A stretch of DNA of 13,441 bases from CAZADS01 sp964483985. GTDB lineage: Bacteria > Pseudomonadota > Alphaproteobacteria > Thalassobaculales > Thalassobaculaceae. The stretch is taken from positions 1 to 13,441 of the forward strand of contig CAZADS010000048.1 in the NCBI GenBank assembly GCA_964483985.1. Direction: 5' to 3'. Positions 1 through 7,494 of the stretch are shown one piece after another. The notes under the pieces are model-generated. The model did not search any database. It was given only the letters and a program-made list of their open reading frames with translations, and was not told where the DNA came from. The stretch's first letter is position 1. Every line of letters begins with the position of its first letter. The position numbers were made by a program, and so were the translations under genes.

Positions 1-1
1 G

Positions 2-862
2 ATGGCAATTATGTTGCGGTTATGGAGGCACGGAGACGGAAAACTGGCATTATTTAACAAAACAATAGAAGGTACACCACACCTTTTAAAAAGCGTTATA
101 GCTCAGTCGGAATCAAGAAATAAAGCTGCATTAATAGCCGGTGACACTGGTTTTAATAGATTAACAGCGGGCCGGACATGTGTAATCGTTGACACTGGAA
201 TTCCATCCCAACAAGATCATTGCGCTCATGCAAGTCCATTAGCTTTCGAGCTTAGTTCGGGGAAGCACCGATTGGTGGTTAATTGCGGCACTAGTTTGGA
301 CGATCACCGATGGCAGGGGCCACTTCGGGCTTCATCAGCTCACTCAATGTTGATTGTGGATAATCAAAATGCGGCAGAAATCACGGCGGATGGTCATACT
401 GGGGGGCGTCCCACGTTAGTTCACCATAGTAGAAAGCAAATCCAAGGGGCCACGTTACTTAACACTTACCATGATGGCTACCTACCCACATACGGCTTGA
501 TTCATCATCGTAATTTTTACCTTTCTTCTTCAGGAGATGATTTCAGAGGCGAAGACCGTTTAGTTTATTCAGGAGATCCGGGAAACCTAGCCAATGAAGC
601 AGTGATTAGATTCCATATTCATCCTAGGGTAAGTGTTTCGATCATTCAAAATGGAACTTCTGCATTACTAAGGCTCCCAACGGGAGGATGGTGGAAATTC
701 CGAACCAACAGTCTACTTAAGCTCAATGAAAGCGTTTATTTTGGTACTCAAACAAGACAAAGAGCTGAACAAGTCGTTATCATTAAATCTCTAAACGGAA
801 TTAGAGAAAGAGGCGAAATTTCAATAAAATGGGCGATTCGACGAGAGGATGGTCGTTCATAG
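2..862 (+). CDS. Heparinase II/III-like protein, C-terminal part (5' end outside window)
   Basis: This is the C-terminal part of a heparinase II/III-like protein, about 286 residues inside the window. The frame is open to the window edge, so the ATG at position 2 is probably internal rather than the true start. Recognisable blocks are the LALFN segment near residue 16, AGRTCVIVDTG (56-66), AFELSSGKHRLVVNCG (81-96), SAHSMLIVDNQNAAE (112-126), DGY.PTYGLIHHRNFYLS (158-175), DDFRGEDRLVY (179-189) and IRFHIHP (203-209). They match the beta-rich second domain of the alphaproteobacterial heparinase II/III-like group. Family members are polysaccharide lyases or lyase-like, but the substrate of this group is not established. 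In many alphaproteobacteria this gene lies just upstream of purH; here a polysaccharide block follows instead. The catalytic alpha/alpha-toroid domain would lie upstream, so activity cannot be judged. Confidence 0.85.
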   Translation: MAIMLRLWRHGDGKLALFNKTIEGTPHLLKSVIAQSESRNKAALIAGDTGFNRLTAGRTCVIVDTGIPSQQDHCAHASPLAFELSSGKHRLVVNCGTSLDDHRWQGPLRASSAHSMLIVDNQNAAEITADGHTGGRPTLVHHSRKQIQGATLLNTYHDGYLPTYGLIHHRNFYLSSSGDDFRGEDRLVYSGDPGNLANEAVIRFHIHPRVSVSIIQNGTSALLRLPTGGWWKFRTNSLLKLNESVYFGTQTRQRAEQVVIIKSLNGIRERGEISIKWAIRREDGRS

Positions 863-1122
863 TGATTGAGGCATAGAGCTTTGTGCCCGAAAACGGCTCA
901 GGAAAGTGGGACAAGCTATTCGGAAAGTTGCATCAGGGAGAAAAAAACAGATTTGGAGCATATTGTTGAAGAAATAGCTAGGAATGATGCGGGATTGAAA
1001 TTAACAATGTTTGCCTAGTTTTAAGCCAATTTTTCGGTGAAATACGCAGTTTTGGGTGCCTTAAACACCTTGGAGTTACGTTGATTCCCGTCACTGATTC
1101 GAGCTATTGTTGAAAGCTTGTA
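863..1122 (+). other. Gap between heparinase-like gene and polysaccharide operon
   Basis: Two hundred and sixty bases without a recognisable gene. A 50-codon frame (TTG 866 to TAG 1016-1018) and a partly overlapping open stretch about 977-1102 exist, but neither matches a family I know and neither has a convincing ribosome-binding site. The operon promoter should lie here. The best I see is TTGATT (1081-1086), 18 bases, TATTGT (1105-1110), which is weak. It may contain remains of a decayed gene. Confidence 0.35.
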
Positions 1123-1539
1123 TTGGCAAGAAATTTTAAAAAGGTACTAATTTTGAAAGGCCATCAGGGAAATTCATCAGGTATTGGACTTGCCGAACGA
1201 AATTTAGCAATTGAGTTTGACGTTGTTGACGGGCGTTTTACTAATTGGATCAGTGAATTACCCAAACGGAGGGCAGCATTTGAAGTCCCATACGGCGGGC
1301 AGGATGCTTACAAAGTAAAAATTTCAAAGATAATAGGTCGAGAACCAGACTTGATAGATAATATTGATTATCTTATTTCCAGCGGAATGATGTCGATGAA
1401 AAATCTCTATATTGAAACGGGTTACTATCGTCAGGGTTCAGTTCTTTGCCAAAACCATATCAAAATTAATCCCCTCAAAGGTTTCTCTTTTGTCGAGGTT
1501 AAAGAAGAAAAGGCGCTAATATTACATGGTTATCGCTGA
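1123..1539 (+). CDS. Unrecognised 138-residue protein at head of polysaccharide operon
   Basis: I do not recognise this protein. The frame is closed by a TGA at 1111, and the only start near the 5' end is a TTG at 1123, with a poor ribosome-binding site. The product is soluble-looking, mixed charge, with no signal peptide or membrane helix. It begins with a basic stretch and a beta-like strand (KKVLILKG, 6-13). It also contains a glycine-rich SSGIGLAERN segment (18-27), a VPYGGQDAYKVKISKI block (55-70) and a C-terminal EEKALILHGYR (128-138). Its last 14 bases overlap the start of the sugar-phosphate transferase gene, which suggests translational coupling and a job in the same glycan pathway. 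It may be a complete small protein or the tail of a decayed larger gene. Codon use and sense-strand openness support coding; the function is unknown. Confidence 0.6.
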   Translation: MARNFKKVLILKGHQGNSSGIGLAERNLAIEFDVVDGRFTNWISELPKRRAAFEVPYGGQDAYKVKISKIIGREPDLIDNIDYLISSGMMSMKNLYIETGYYRQGSVLCQNHIKINPLKGFSFVEVKEEKALILHGYR

Positions 1540-2560
1540 ACCAATTAACTTAGCATTAATTTCAATATTGGCATTTGTTCTGTCATGTGGGTTGACGCGT
1601 ATTTTGTTAAAATATTTAAGTGTTGGAAGAGTATTTGATTACCCAAATGAGCGCAGCAGCCATTCGACACCTATGCCGAGGGGTGGAGGAGCTGCTGTTG
1701 TATTAGCCATAATAGCTGGATGGTCATTAGAACTATTGATCTCTGGAAGTATTAGTACAGCTAATATAGTAGTTTTTATCGCTGCAATCTTTCTTGGCTT
1801 AGTCGGATTTATTGATGATCTGCGCAGTCTGCCAATATTGCCGCGTTTATTGACTCAAACTGGAGCCATAGTAATTGGACTCTGGTTTTTACAGGATCAT
1901 GGCGGTTTATTTAAAAGACTTTTTCCTCCTGCATTAGATTTAGCAATTACAGGATTTATTTGGCTTTGGTTTATGAATCTTTTTAATTTTATGGATGGCA
2001 TTGATGGAATATCTGGAGTTGAAATAATAACAATTGGATTAGGTCTAGTTGGTTTATCTGCGTCTGGAACTATTCCAGAAATATTGTTTGGTCCTGCTAT
2101 GGTGTTTATAGCTTCGGCCATGGGATTCCTCGTTTGGAACTGGCATCCTGCGCAAATTTTCATGGGTGATGTTGGTAGTGTTACTATTGGATATCTTCTA
2201 GGATGGCTTTTATTGAAAGGGAACTATGTTGCAGGAGATGTAAGTAATTTTTGGGTTATCATTATAATTTTGCCTGCTTATTATTTGGCTGACGCGACTT
2301 CTACTCTAATTATCCGTTTATTAAAGGGCCGTAATATTTTGGAAGCCCACCGGGAACATTCTTACCAACTGGCGGTTAGAAATGGTTGGAGCCATGCGTC
2401 AGTATGTAAAGCTGTACTTTTGGCTAATTTTTTTCTGCTAATGATTACCTGGACTATGGCATTATCTTGCCCCATTGGATCGTTGACTGCTACGGCAATA
2501 ATTGTAGGTGGTCTAATCATCTGGATGCGGACCATGCCGTCTTCACTCCGCCAAATTTAG
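1526..2560 (+). CDS. WecA/WbpL-type undecaprenyl-phosphate sugar-1-phosphate transferase (glycosyltransferase family 4)
   Basis: This is an integral inner-membrane enzyme of the MraY/WecA family, which moves a HexNAc-1-phosphate from a UDP-sugar to undecaprenyl phosphate and so starts glycan assembly. The 344 residues are almost entirely hydrophobic helices with short loops. Family signatures are in order: RSSHSTPMPRGGG (43-55), the Asp pair in FIDDLRSLP (95-103), NFMDGIDGISG (154-164), FMGDVGS (212-218) and the cytoplasmic HREHSYQ loop (275-281). The Asp-rich motifs bind Mg2+ and the His motif binds the nucleotide sugar in characterised members. The length fits WbpL/WecA (about 340). The start ATG lies 14 bases inside the preceding gene. 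Because it sits beside a 4,6-dehydratase and a reductase, the likely donor is UDP-QuiNAc or UDP-FucNAc, as for WbpL and WreU, rather than MurNAc-pentapeptide; this specificity is inferred. All catalytic motifs are intact. Confidence 0.93.
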   Translation: MVIAEPINLALISILAFVLSCGLTRILLKYLSVGRVFDYPNERSSHSTPMPRGGGAAVVLAIIAGWSLELLISGSISTANIVVFIAAIFLGLVGFIDDLRSLPILPRLLTQTGAIVIGLWFLQDHGGLFKRLFPPALDLAITGFIWLWFMNLFNFMDGIDGISGVEIITIGLGLVGLSASGTIPEILFGPAMVFIASAMGFLVWNWHPAQIFMGDVGSVTIGYLLGWLLLKGNYVAGDVSNFWVIIIILPAYYLADATSTLIIRLLKGRNILEAHREHSYQLAVRNGWSHASVCKAVLLANFFLLMITWTMALSCPIGSLTATAIIVGGLIIWMRTMPSSLRQI

Positions 2561-2571
2561 GTGCATTAATA

Positions 2572-3525
2572 ATGCGTATTGCGATCATAGGCGCTAATGG
2601 ATTTGTTGGACGAGCTGCTTGCAGAGGCTTCAAGGCTGCAGGTTATTCGGTTTTGGGAATAATTCGTAGACGGGATATAACGAATATTCCTGGAGTGGAT
2701 ACAATAAATTATGTGGAAAACGCTGGCCCTTCAGTAGATTGGGATAATGTCCTCGAGGGATCCGATATTGTTTTGCATTTAGTTTCGCCATCTGAAAAAC
2801 GAATTTCAGAGGAATCTAATAGGGAAAAGGATCGTGAAACGATAATCCAGGGAAGCAAAGCAATAGTAACGGCGGCAGCAAAAAGGGAAGCGAAACGCGT
2901 AATCTTTATTAGTTCAATTAAGGTTAACGGCGAAGTAACAACTGACAAACCATTTGATTCAAATTCCATTCCCAACCCCACTACTATCTACGGTAAAATG
3001 AAGTTAGAAACTGAAAAAGCGTTTTCAGAAACCGCGTTAGAAGTAGGTATTCCAATAACTATCCTACGTCCCCCTTTGGTATATGGCCCAGGAAACCTCG
3101 GAAATATAAACAAACTCATAGATCTTTTGAGAATCATTCCAGGATGGTTGATTCCGCTTTCCAATATTCGAAACAAGCGTGCTATGATTTTCTTGGATAA
3201 TCTTATTTCAGCTTTGGTTTGTTGTGCCAAGGATAAGACAAATCAACCACGAACTTTTTTTGTGCGCGACTCGAACATGGTGTCAACATCTGAGTTATGT
3301 CAATTAATTCTAAAAGCTCTTGGAAAACGGACTGCCCTGGCTCCTGATCCTATCGGAATTATTCGATCCATCGCGAAGATCACCTGTCCAGAAATTGCTC
3401 AAAGGTTGTACGGATCTTTAAAGGTCGAGAATAATAGTATTTGCAATATTCTTGGATGGGAACCGCCGGTTCCGCTGTGTGAAGGAATTAGGCGGACAAT
3501 TCTGGCTAATTATCAAGATGGATAG
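2572..3525 (+). CDS. NAD-dependent epimerase/dehydratase, WbpV/WreQ-like sugar nucleotide 4-reductase
   Basis: This is an extended short-chain dehydrogenase/reductase of 317 residues, probably cytosolic. The N-terminal Rossmann strand carries GANGFVG (7-13). The catalytic set is visible as FISSIKVNGE (Ser114/115) and TIYGKMK (Tyr140, Lys144), and LRPPLVYGPG follows, typical of UDP-sugar epimerases and reductases. I chose the ATG at 2572. It starts directly at the nucleotide-binding strand and has an AGGTG ribosome-binding site overlapping the stop of the upstream gene. The longer frame from 2467 would run inside that gene and add an unlike N-terminus. Placement between a WbpL-like transferase and a WbpM-like dehydratase fits the WbpV/WreQ role: NAD(P)H reduction of UDP-4-keto-6-deoxy-GlcNAc at C4 to UDP-QuiNAc or UDP-FucNAc. 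A UDP-GlcNAc/Glc 4-epimerase role is the alternative. Confidence 0.88.
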   Translation: MRIAIIGANGFVGRAACRGFKAAGYSVLGIIRRRDITNIPGVDTINYVENAGPSVDWDNVLEGSDIVLHLVSPSEKRISEESNREKDRETIIQGSKAIVTAAAKREAKRVIFISSIKVNGEVTTDKPFDSNSIPNPTTIYGKMKLETEKAFSETALEVGIPITILRPPLVYGPGNLGNINKLIDLLRIIPGWLIPLSNIRNKRAMIFLDNLISALVCCAKDKTNQPRTFFVRDSNMVSTSELCQLILKALGKRTALAPDPIGIIRSIAKITCPEIAQRLYGSLKVENNSICNILGWEPPVPLCEGIRRTILANYQDG

Positions 3526-3573
3526 CTAATTTGCATCTTGTGTTATTTTCGATTGTTAAAGCCCCGTCCGGGG

Positions 3574-5493
3574 ATGCTTTGTGGAGTAGTCCAATTGATC
3601 GACAGTTACATTAAGAGATTGATCGCAAGCTATTTACACGACGTATTAATGGCATCCGGGTCTTTTTTGTTAGCACTTTATCTTAGGTTAGGCGGTGAGT
3701 TAGCCCATTGGTCTCCAGAAGTGATAGCTAGTGGACTAATTATTTTTACATCAGTTGCTGCTGTGGTGTTTCTTTGGTTCAGATTAGATAGAATTATTTG
3801 GCGATATGCATCTATCGGCGATTTAGGGAAGATAATTAAAGCCGTTGCGTTGACTATAATAATCTTTCTTGTTTGTCAGTTCGTTTATAATAGGCTAGCT
3901 GATTTTCCTCGTTCTTTTTTAGTAATTGAATTTTTTGTTTTAACGGCATTTCTTGCAATGCCTAGATTATTGTATCGATTATTAAAAGACCGAGAACTTT
4001 CAGAATTGTGGGAAAGGAATTCGCATAATCGAATTCCTGTACTTCTTATAGGAGCAGGTGATGGCACGGATCTCTTCATCAGGGAAATGGGTCGAGGAAG
4101 GGATGCTCCATATCGTGCAGTTGGTATAATAGACGAAGTTGGCAATCGGGTTGGGCAGCATATCCGCGGCGTGCCTATTTTGCAGAATATAAATGGGATA
4201 TCCAATGTGATTGATAGTTTAAAAGATCAATCTGTAGGACCGCAAAGATTGTTGATTACTGAATCACAAATCGAGGGGGCTTTAGTAAGAAAAATAAATA
4301 AAATTGCCGAAGATTATGGTCTGGCTGTTGCTCGGATGCCGAGAGTATCAGAGCTTAATAGTTCTGGTGATGAATCCTATAGGCTGATGCCTAGACCCAT
4401 AGACGTAGAGGATATTCTTGGGCGGCCGCAGAATGTCCAAAATTTGCGTCCGGTCTCTAATCTCGTGGAGGGGTCACGCATTTTAATAACTGGTGCAGGT
4501 GGGACCATCGGTTCTGAGCTCACTAGACAAATTGCTCAATTTCTTCCTTCGGAGATTGCGCTGTTTGAAAGCGCAGAATATTCGCTGTATCAGGCTGATT
4601 TGGAGCTAGGTCGGCTTTTTCCAAACCTCAAACATCAAACTATTTTGGGCGATGTGAGGGACGAAAATAGGATTCGAGAGATTTTTAGCGAATTTAAGCC
4701 AGATATTGTATTGCATTCAGCTGCACTGAAACACGTGCCTTTGGCAGAAACGAACCCAGTGGAGGCGATTTTGACCAATGTTATCGGGACGAGAAACGTA
4801 GCCGATGCATCTATTAAAACTGGGGTGAAGTGTATGGTATTGATATCCACTGACAAGGCCGTTGATCCATGTAACGTTATGGGAGCTACAAAGCGCTTGG
4901 CTGAGGCGTATTGCCAAGCACTCGATATTTGTTCGGGCGTTAAAAAAAATACAAGGTTTGTTACAGTGCGTTTTGGCAATGTATTGGGTTCAACAGGATC
5001 AGTGATCCCCCTGTTCGAAAGCCAGATTGCAGCCGGTGGACCAGTTACAGTAACTCACCAAGACATTACCAGGTATTTTATGACTTTACGTGAGGCTGTA
5101 TGTCTTGTTTTACAAGCAGCCGCAATGGTAATGCGGTCAGGCGAAGTACAAGTAGGCAGCGTGCAAGTTTTAGATATGGGTGAGCCAGTCCGAATTATTG
5201 AGCTGGCTCAACAAATGATAAGGCTTTCCGGACTAACGCCTGAAAAAGACATTTCTATTAAGATTACGGGTCTTAGACCTGGGGAAAAACTTCACGAGGA
5301 ATTAATTCATAGTGACGAATCCTTAACTCCCACCCAAATCCCAGGCATTTCCAATGCGTCTCCCAGAACTTCAAATTTAGCAGATCTAAAAGAAGCATTC
5401 AGCGAGCTACATAGTACGGCACTAAGCCGTAATGTTGAGCAGAGTTTGCTATTATTAAAAACTTTAGTTCCAGAGTTTCAATCAAAAGAATAA
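3574..5493 (+). CDS. WbpM/PglF-type membrane UDP-GlcNAc 4,6-dehydratase (CapD family polysaccharide biosynthesis protein)
   Basis: This is a two-part membrane-anchored nucleotide-sugar dehydratase. The N-terminal 130 or so residues form about four hydrophobic helices. They are followed by a Rossmann-like domain with IGAGDGTD (159-166) and a C-terminal SDR domain beginning ILITGAGGTIGSE (303-315). The catalytic region reads LISTDKAVDPCNVMGATKR (423-441): Ser425, Met436 and Lys440, with Met replacing the usual SDR Tyr. That is the Ser-Met-Lys arrangement known from WbpM/PglF enzymes that convert UDP-GlcNAc to UDP-4-keto-6-deoxy-GlcNAc. RPGEKLHEELI near the C-terminus is also typical. At 639 residues it is close to WbpM (about 665). 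The start is uncertain. The ATG at 3574 lacks a clear ribosome-binding site. A TTG at 3595 has GGAG eight bases upstream and may be the true start, and a TTG at 3538 is also in frame. It closes the + strand operon. Confidence 0.93.
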   Translation: MLCGVVQLIDSYIKRLIASYLHDVLMASGSFLLALYLRLGGELAHWSPEVIASGLIIFTSVAAVVFLWFRLDRIIWRYASIGDLGKIIKAVALTIIIFLVCQFVYNRLADFPRSFLVIEFFVLTAFLAMPRLLYRLLKDRELSELWERNSHNRIPVLLIGAGDGTDLFIREMGRGRDAPYRAVGIIDEVGNRVGQHIRGVPILQNINGISNVIDSLKDQSVGPQRLLITESQIEGALVRKINKIAEDYGLAVARMPRVSELNSSGDESYRLMPRPIDVEDILGRPQNVQNLRPVSNLVEGSRILITGAGGTIGSELTRQIAQFLPSEIALFESAEYSLYQADLELGRLFPNLKHQTILGDVRDENRIREIFSEFKPDIVLHSAALKHVPLAETNPVEAILTNVIGTRNVADASIKTGVKCMVLISTDKAVDPCNVMGATKRLAEAYCQALDICSGVKKNTRFVTVRFGNVLGSTGSVIPLFESQIAAGGPVTVTHQDITRYFMTLREAVCLVLQAAAMVMRSGEVQVGSVQVLDMGEPVRIIELAQQMIRLSGLTPEKDISIKITGLRPGEKLHEELIHSDESLTPTQIPGISNASPRTSNLADLKEAFSELHSTALSRNVEQSLLLLKTLVPEFQSKE

Positions 5494-5536
5494 TAGGAAG
5501 ATTATCTTACAGCGTTTAGAATACCTTTTTATTAGA

Positions 5537-6655
5537 TTAGGTTATAGACCGGTTTACATGTCCCATTTTTCGGCCCGGACGACTTTCTGATTTTCCATAG
5601 AGATGTAGTTTGGCTTCTGGTTCGGCAAGTATAAAACGCCATTTCTTATAATCATCGCCGATTAGGTTTTGCATGACTATTGGCTCGATAATTTTCGTTG
5701 GGCCAAGCGCTTGACCTGTGATAGCGCGAATTAGTTGTTCAAACTGGCTTGTTTTTGCTCCGTCTTGTGTCCAATGCCCTGAATTGTGTGGGCGTGGGGC
5801 AACTTCATTCATTAGTAGAGAACCATCAGGCATCAGAAACATTTCAACCGCTAAAAGACCTATTAAGTTCAGGGATTTTGCTAAAGTAACTGCAATATTT
5901 CGGGCATTCCTGGCCGTCTCTTCGGGAATTTGTGCGGGGGCGGTTGTGGTATATAATATGTGATTAACGTGGACGTTTTCTACAGCCGGATAGGTACGTA
6001 CTTCGCCATTTTGGCCTCGGGCAACTATTACTGAAATTTCTTTTGTGAAAGGTATATGACGCTCTAAAATTGCGTCATTAGTAGTCAAACTTGACCAAAA
6101 GGGTTCTATCTGTTCCTCGTTGTCGAGACGCTTTTGTCCTTTGCCGTCGTATCCAAAACGACAGGACTTTAAAACCGCGGGAAAGCCAATTTCAGTTGCA
6201 GCTCGCTTCAAATCCTGCACTTTGCTAACCGCTTGATATGGCGCAACCGGTATTCCTTGTGCGATTGCGAAGTCTTTTTCTAAGGCGCGATGTTGAGAAA
6301 TTGCTAGTACGGACGGAGCTGGCCGGACCGGTTTATTTTTGCTTAGATATTCTACCGTCTCTAAAGGAATATTTTCAAATTCGTAGGTAATAATATCTAC
6401 GTCATTGGCGAACTCGGCTAGTGCATGATTATCAAGATAAGATCCGACGGTAGTTTTTTCGGAAACTTGTGATGCTGGGCTACTATTTTCTGTAGTAAAA
6501 ATGTGACACCGATAACCTAGGGTGGCTGCAGCCAGAGCCGTCATTCTCCCTAGCTGCCCTCCACCAAGAATCCCTATAACACTGCCAGGTTCGTAAGTTT
6601 GCGTTGATTCAAGATTTTCCAATGTTTTTGCTCGGGTAGTTTGGTACAGATTCAC
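5537..6655 (-). CDS. purK: N5-carboxyaminoimidazole ribonucleotide synthase
   Basis: PurK uses ATP and bicarbonate to carboxylate AIR to N5-CAIR, a cytosolic step of de novo purine synthesis. It is an ATP-grasp enzyme. Visible motifs are GILGGGQLGRM (28-38) at the N-terminal Rossmann-like domain, TYEFENIP near 90-97, LKSCRFGYDGKGQ (162-174, nucleotide-binding loop), FTKEISVIVARG and MNEVAPRPHNSGHWTQDG, which carries the metal- and phosphate-binding residues. The 372 residues are slightly longer than E. coli PurK (355), the extra lying at the N-terminus. The start is a GTG 47 bases inside purE, with GGAG 11 bases upstream. A TTG at 6622 would shorten the overlap to 14 bases but has no ribosome-binding site. 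It is co-transcribed and translationally coupled with purE. No strong terminator is visible between it and the convergent polysaccharide operon. Confidence 0.97.
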   Translation of the reverse strand: MNLYQTTRAKTLENLESTQTYEPGSVIGILGGGQLGRMTALAAATLGYRCHIFTTENSSPASQVSEKTTVGSYLDNHALAEFANDVDIITYEFENIPLETVEYLSKNKPVRPAPSVLAISQHRALEKDFAIAQGIPVAPYQAVSKVQDLKRAATEIGFPAVLKSCRFGYDGKGQKRLDNEEQIEPFWSSLTTNDAILERHIPFTKEISVIVARGQNGEVRTYPAVENVHVNHILYTTTAPAQIPEETARNARNIAVTLAKSLNLIGLLAVEMFLMPDGSLLMNEVAPRPHNSGHWTQDGAKTSQFEQLIRAITGQALGPTKIIEPIVMQNLIGDDYKKWRFILAEPEAKLHLYGKSESRPGRKMGHVNRSIT

Positions 6656-7139
6656 TTAGTTTTTGTCTCCAACAGTTAAGAGCCGCCAAAACTGTTTCAT
6701 CATTTACTGAGAGAATAGCAGCTGCCATCAATGCCGCATTAATTGCTCCGCCTTCACCGATGGCGAATGTAGCGACTGGAATGCCCTTAGGCATCTGAAC
6801 TATTGATAAAAGACTATCCATTCCGTTCAAAGCTTTACTTTCAACGGGAACCCCTAATACCGGCAATGTAGTTTGTGATGCAACCATTCCTGGCAAGTGG
6901 GCTGCACCACCAGCGCCTGCTATTATGATTTTTAACCCTCGGTTTTGCGCTGTGCCGGCATATTCAGCCATTCGTTTAGGCGTGCGGTGTGCAGATACGA
7001 TGCGAGTCTCATATGGTATTTCGAGTTGATCCAAAATTCCAGCAGCATGGCACATTGTTGGCCAGTCAGATTGGCTACCCATTATTATGCCTACCAATGG
7101 CCGTCTTGTATCAGCTGTTCCGATTGGATTAGCCAACAT
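6609..7139 (-). CDS. purE: N5-carboxyaminoimidazole ribonucleotide mutase (class I PurE)
   Basis: PurE shifts the carboxylate of N5-CAIR to give CAIR, the step after PurK; the enzyme is normally an octamer. The sequence shows GIIMGSQSDW near the N-terminus, the catalytic VSAHRTP (its His is equivalent to E. coli His45), IIIAGAGGAAHLPGM, GVPVESKALNGMDSLLSIVQMP and FAIGEGGAINAAL. These make it the bacterial class I, N5-CAIR-using type, consistent with purK next door. I chose the ATG at 7139 (176 residues). The longer in-frame TTG at 7148 overlaps the GGAGG ribosome-binding site itself (7142-7146). The spacing to the ATG is only two bases, so a TTG at 7136, with five-base spacing, is also possible. 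A good promoter lies just upstream. The last 47 bases overlap purK. Confidence 0.97.
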   Translation of the reverse strand: MLANPIGTADTRRPLVGIIMGSQSDWPTMCHAAGILDQLEIPYETRIVSAHRTPKRMAEYAGTAQNRGLKIIIAGAGGAAHLPGMVASQTTLPVLGVPVESKALNGMDSLLSIVQMPKGIPVATFAIGEGGAINAALMAAAILSVNDETVLAALNCWRQKLSESVPNYPSKNIGKS

Positions 7140-7148
7140 GTCCTCCAA

Positions 7149-7494
7149 AAAAGATTAGCTCGCTATTATAAGGCACGATATACTATCAGCAAGTCAGCGC
7201 TATATAACTTCAGTTTACTGTTGTTTTATTTTCCACATTATGCCACGAAGTTTAATGGACAACCAACCGCCTTTAGAAGTATGAAATTTGGACTTCTAGA
7301 TTTGGATTTTTCATTGGCAATAATCGGAAATATGAGATTTAGATGAGGTATTTGTTATTTCATCGAGATAAGCAAGACAAACTAAAGCCATAGCTTTGTT
7401 CAAATTCAAGTAAAGTTTAGCATAATCGAAACGGTTATCAAATTTTATCAACAAATGGAATTTTCCGATGGTAGATGGATAGTGGAACAGTTTA
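7149..7494. other. Divergent intergenic region between purE and the TIGR02444 gene
   Basis: This AT-rich stretch of 346 bases separates divergently read genes. The left 45 bases hold the purEK promoter. The right part must drive the TIGR02444-amidase pair, but I find only weak candidates there, such as CATAAT at 7420-7425 without a good -35. A short AAAGC/GCTTT inverted repeat lies at 7384-7397. It has no T-run, so it does not look like a terminator. An open frame across the left half has no coding character. I see no RNA gene. Confidence 0.45.
7165..7192 (-). promoter_or_regulatory. Predicted sigma70-like promoter of purEK
   Basis: Reading the minus strand there is a -35 hexamer TTGCTG (7192-7187), a 16-base spacer and a perfect -10 TATAAT (7170-7165). 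Transcription would start near 7158, giving a leader of only about 20 bases with GGAGG directly before the start codon. No operator or riboswitch-like structure fits in so short a leader. Prediction is from sequence only. Confidence 0.6.

Noticed and set aside
866..1018. A 50-codon TTG-initiated frame after the heparinase-like gene, ending in an amphipathic helix-like stretch.
   Set aside because: No recognised family and no ribosome-binding site. An overlapping open stretch in another frame (about 977-1102) is equally good, so neither can be supported as a gene.
1081..1110. TTGATT-18 bases-TATTGT as promoter of the polysaccharide operon.
   Set aside because: Both hexamers are weak and the spacer is long. 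It would leave an almost leaderless transcript, so I did not annotate it as a promoter.
6945..7346. A 133-codon + strand frame over the purE start and the intergenic region.
   Set aside because: Its first half is antisense to strongly conserved purE sequence and the rest has no coding character.
7384..7397. An AAAGC-CATA-GCTTT hairpin before the TIGR02444 gene.
   Set aside because: A five-pair AT-rich stem without a T-run or conserved context could arise by chance; it could equally be an operator half-site, but nothing supports that.
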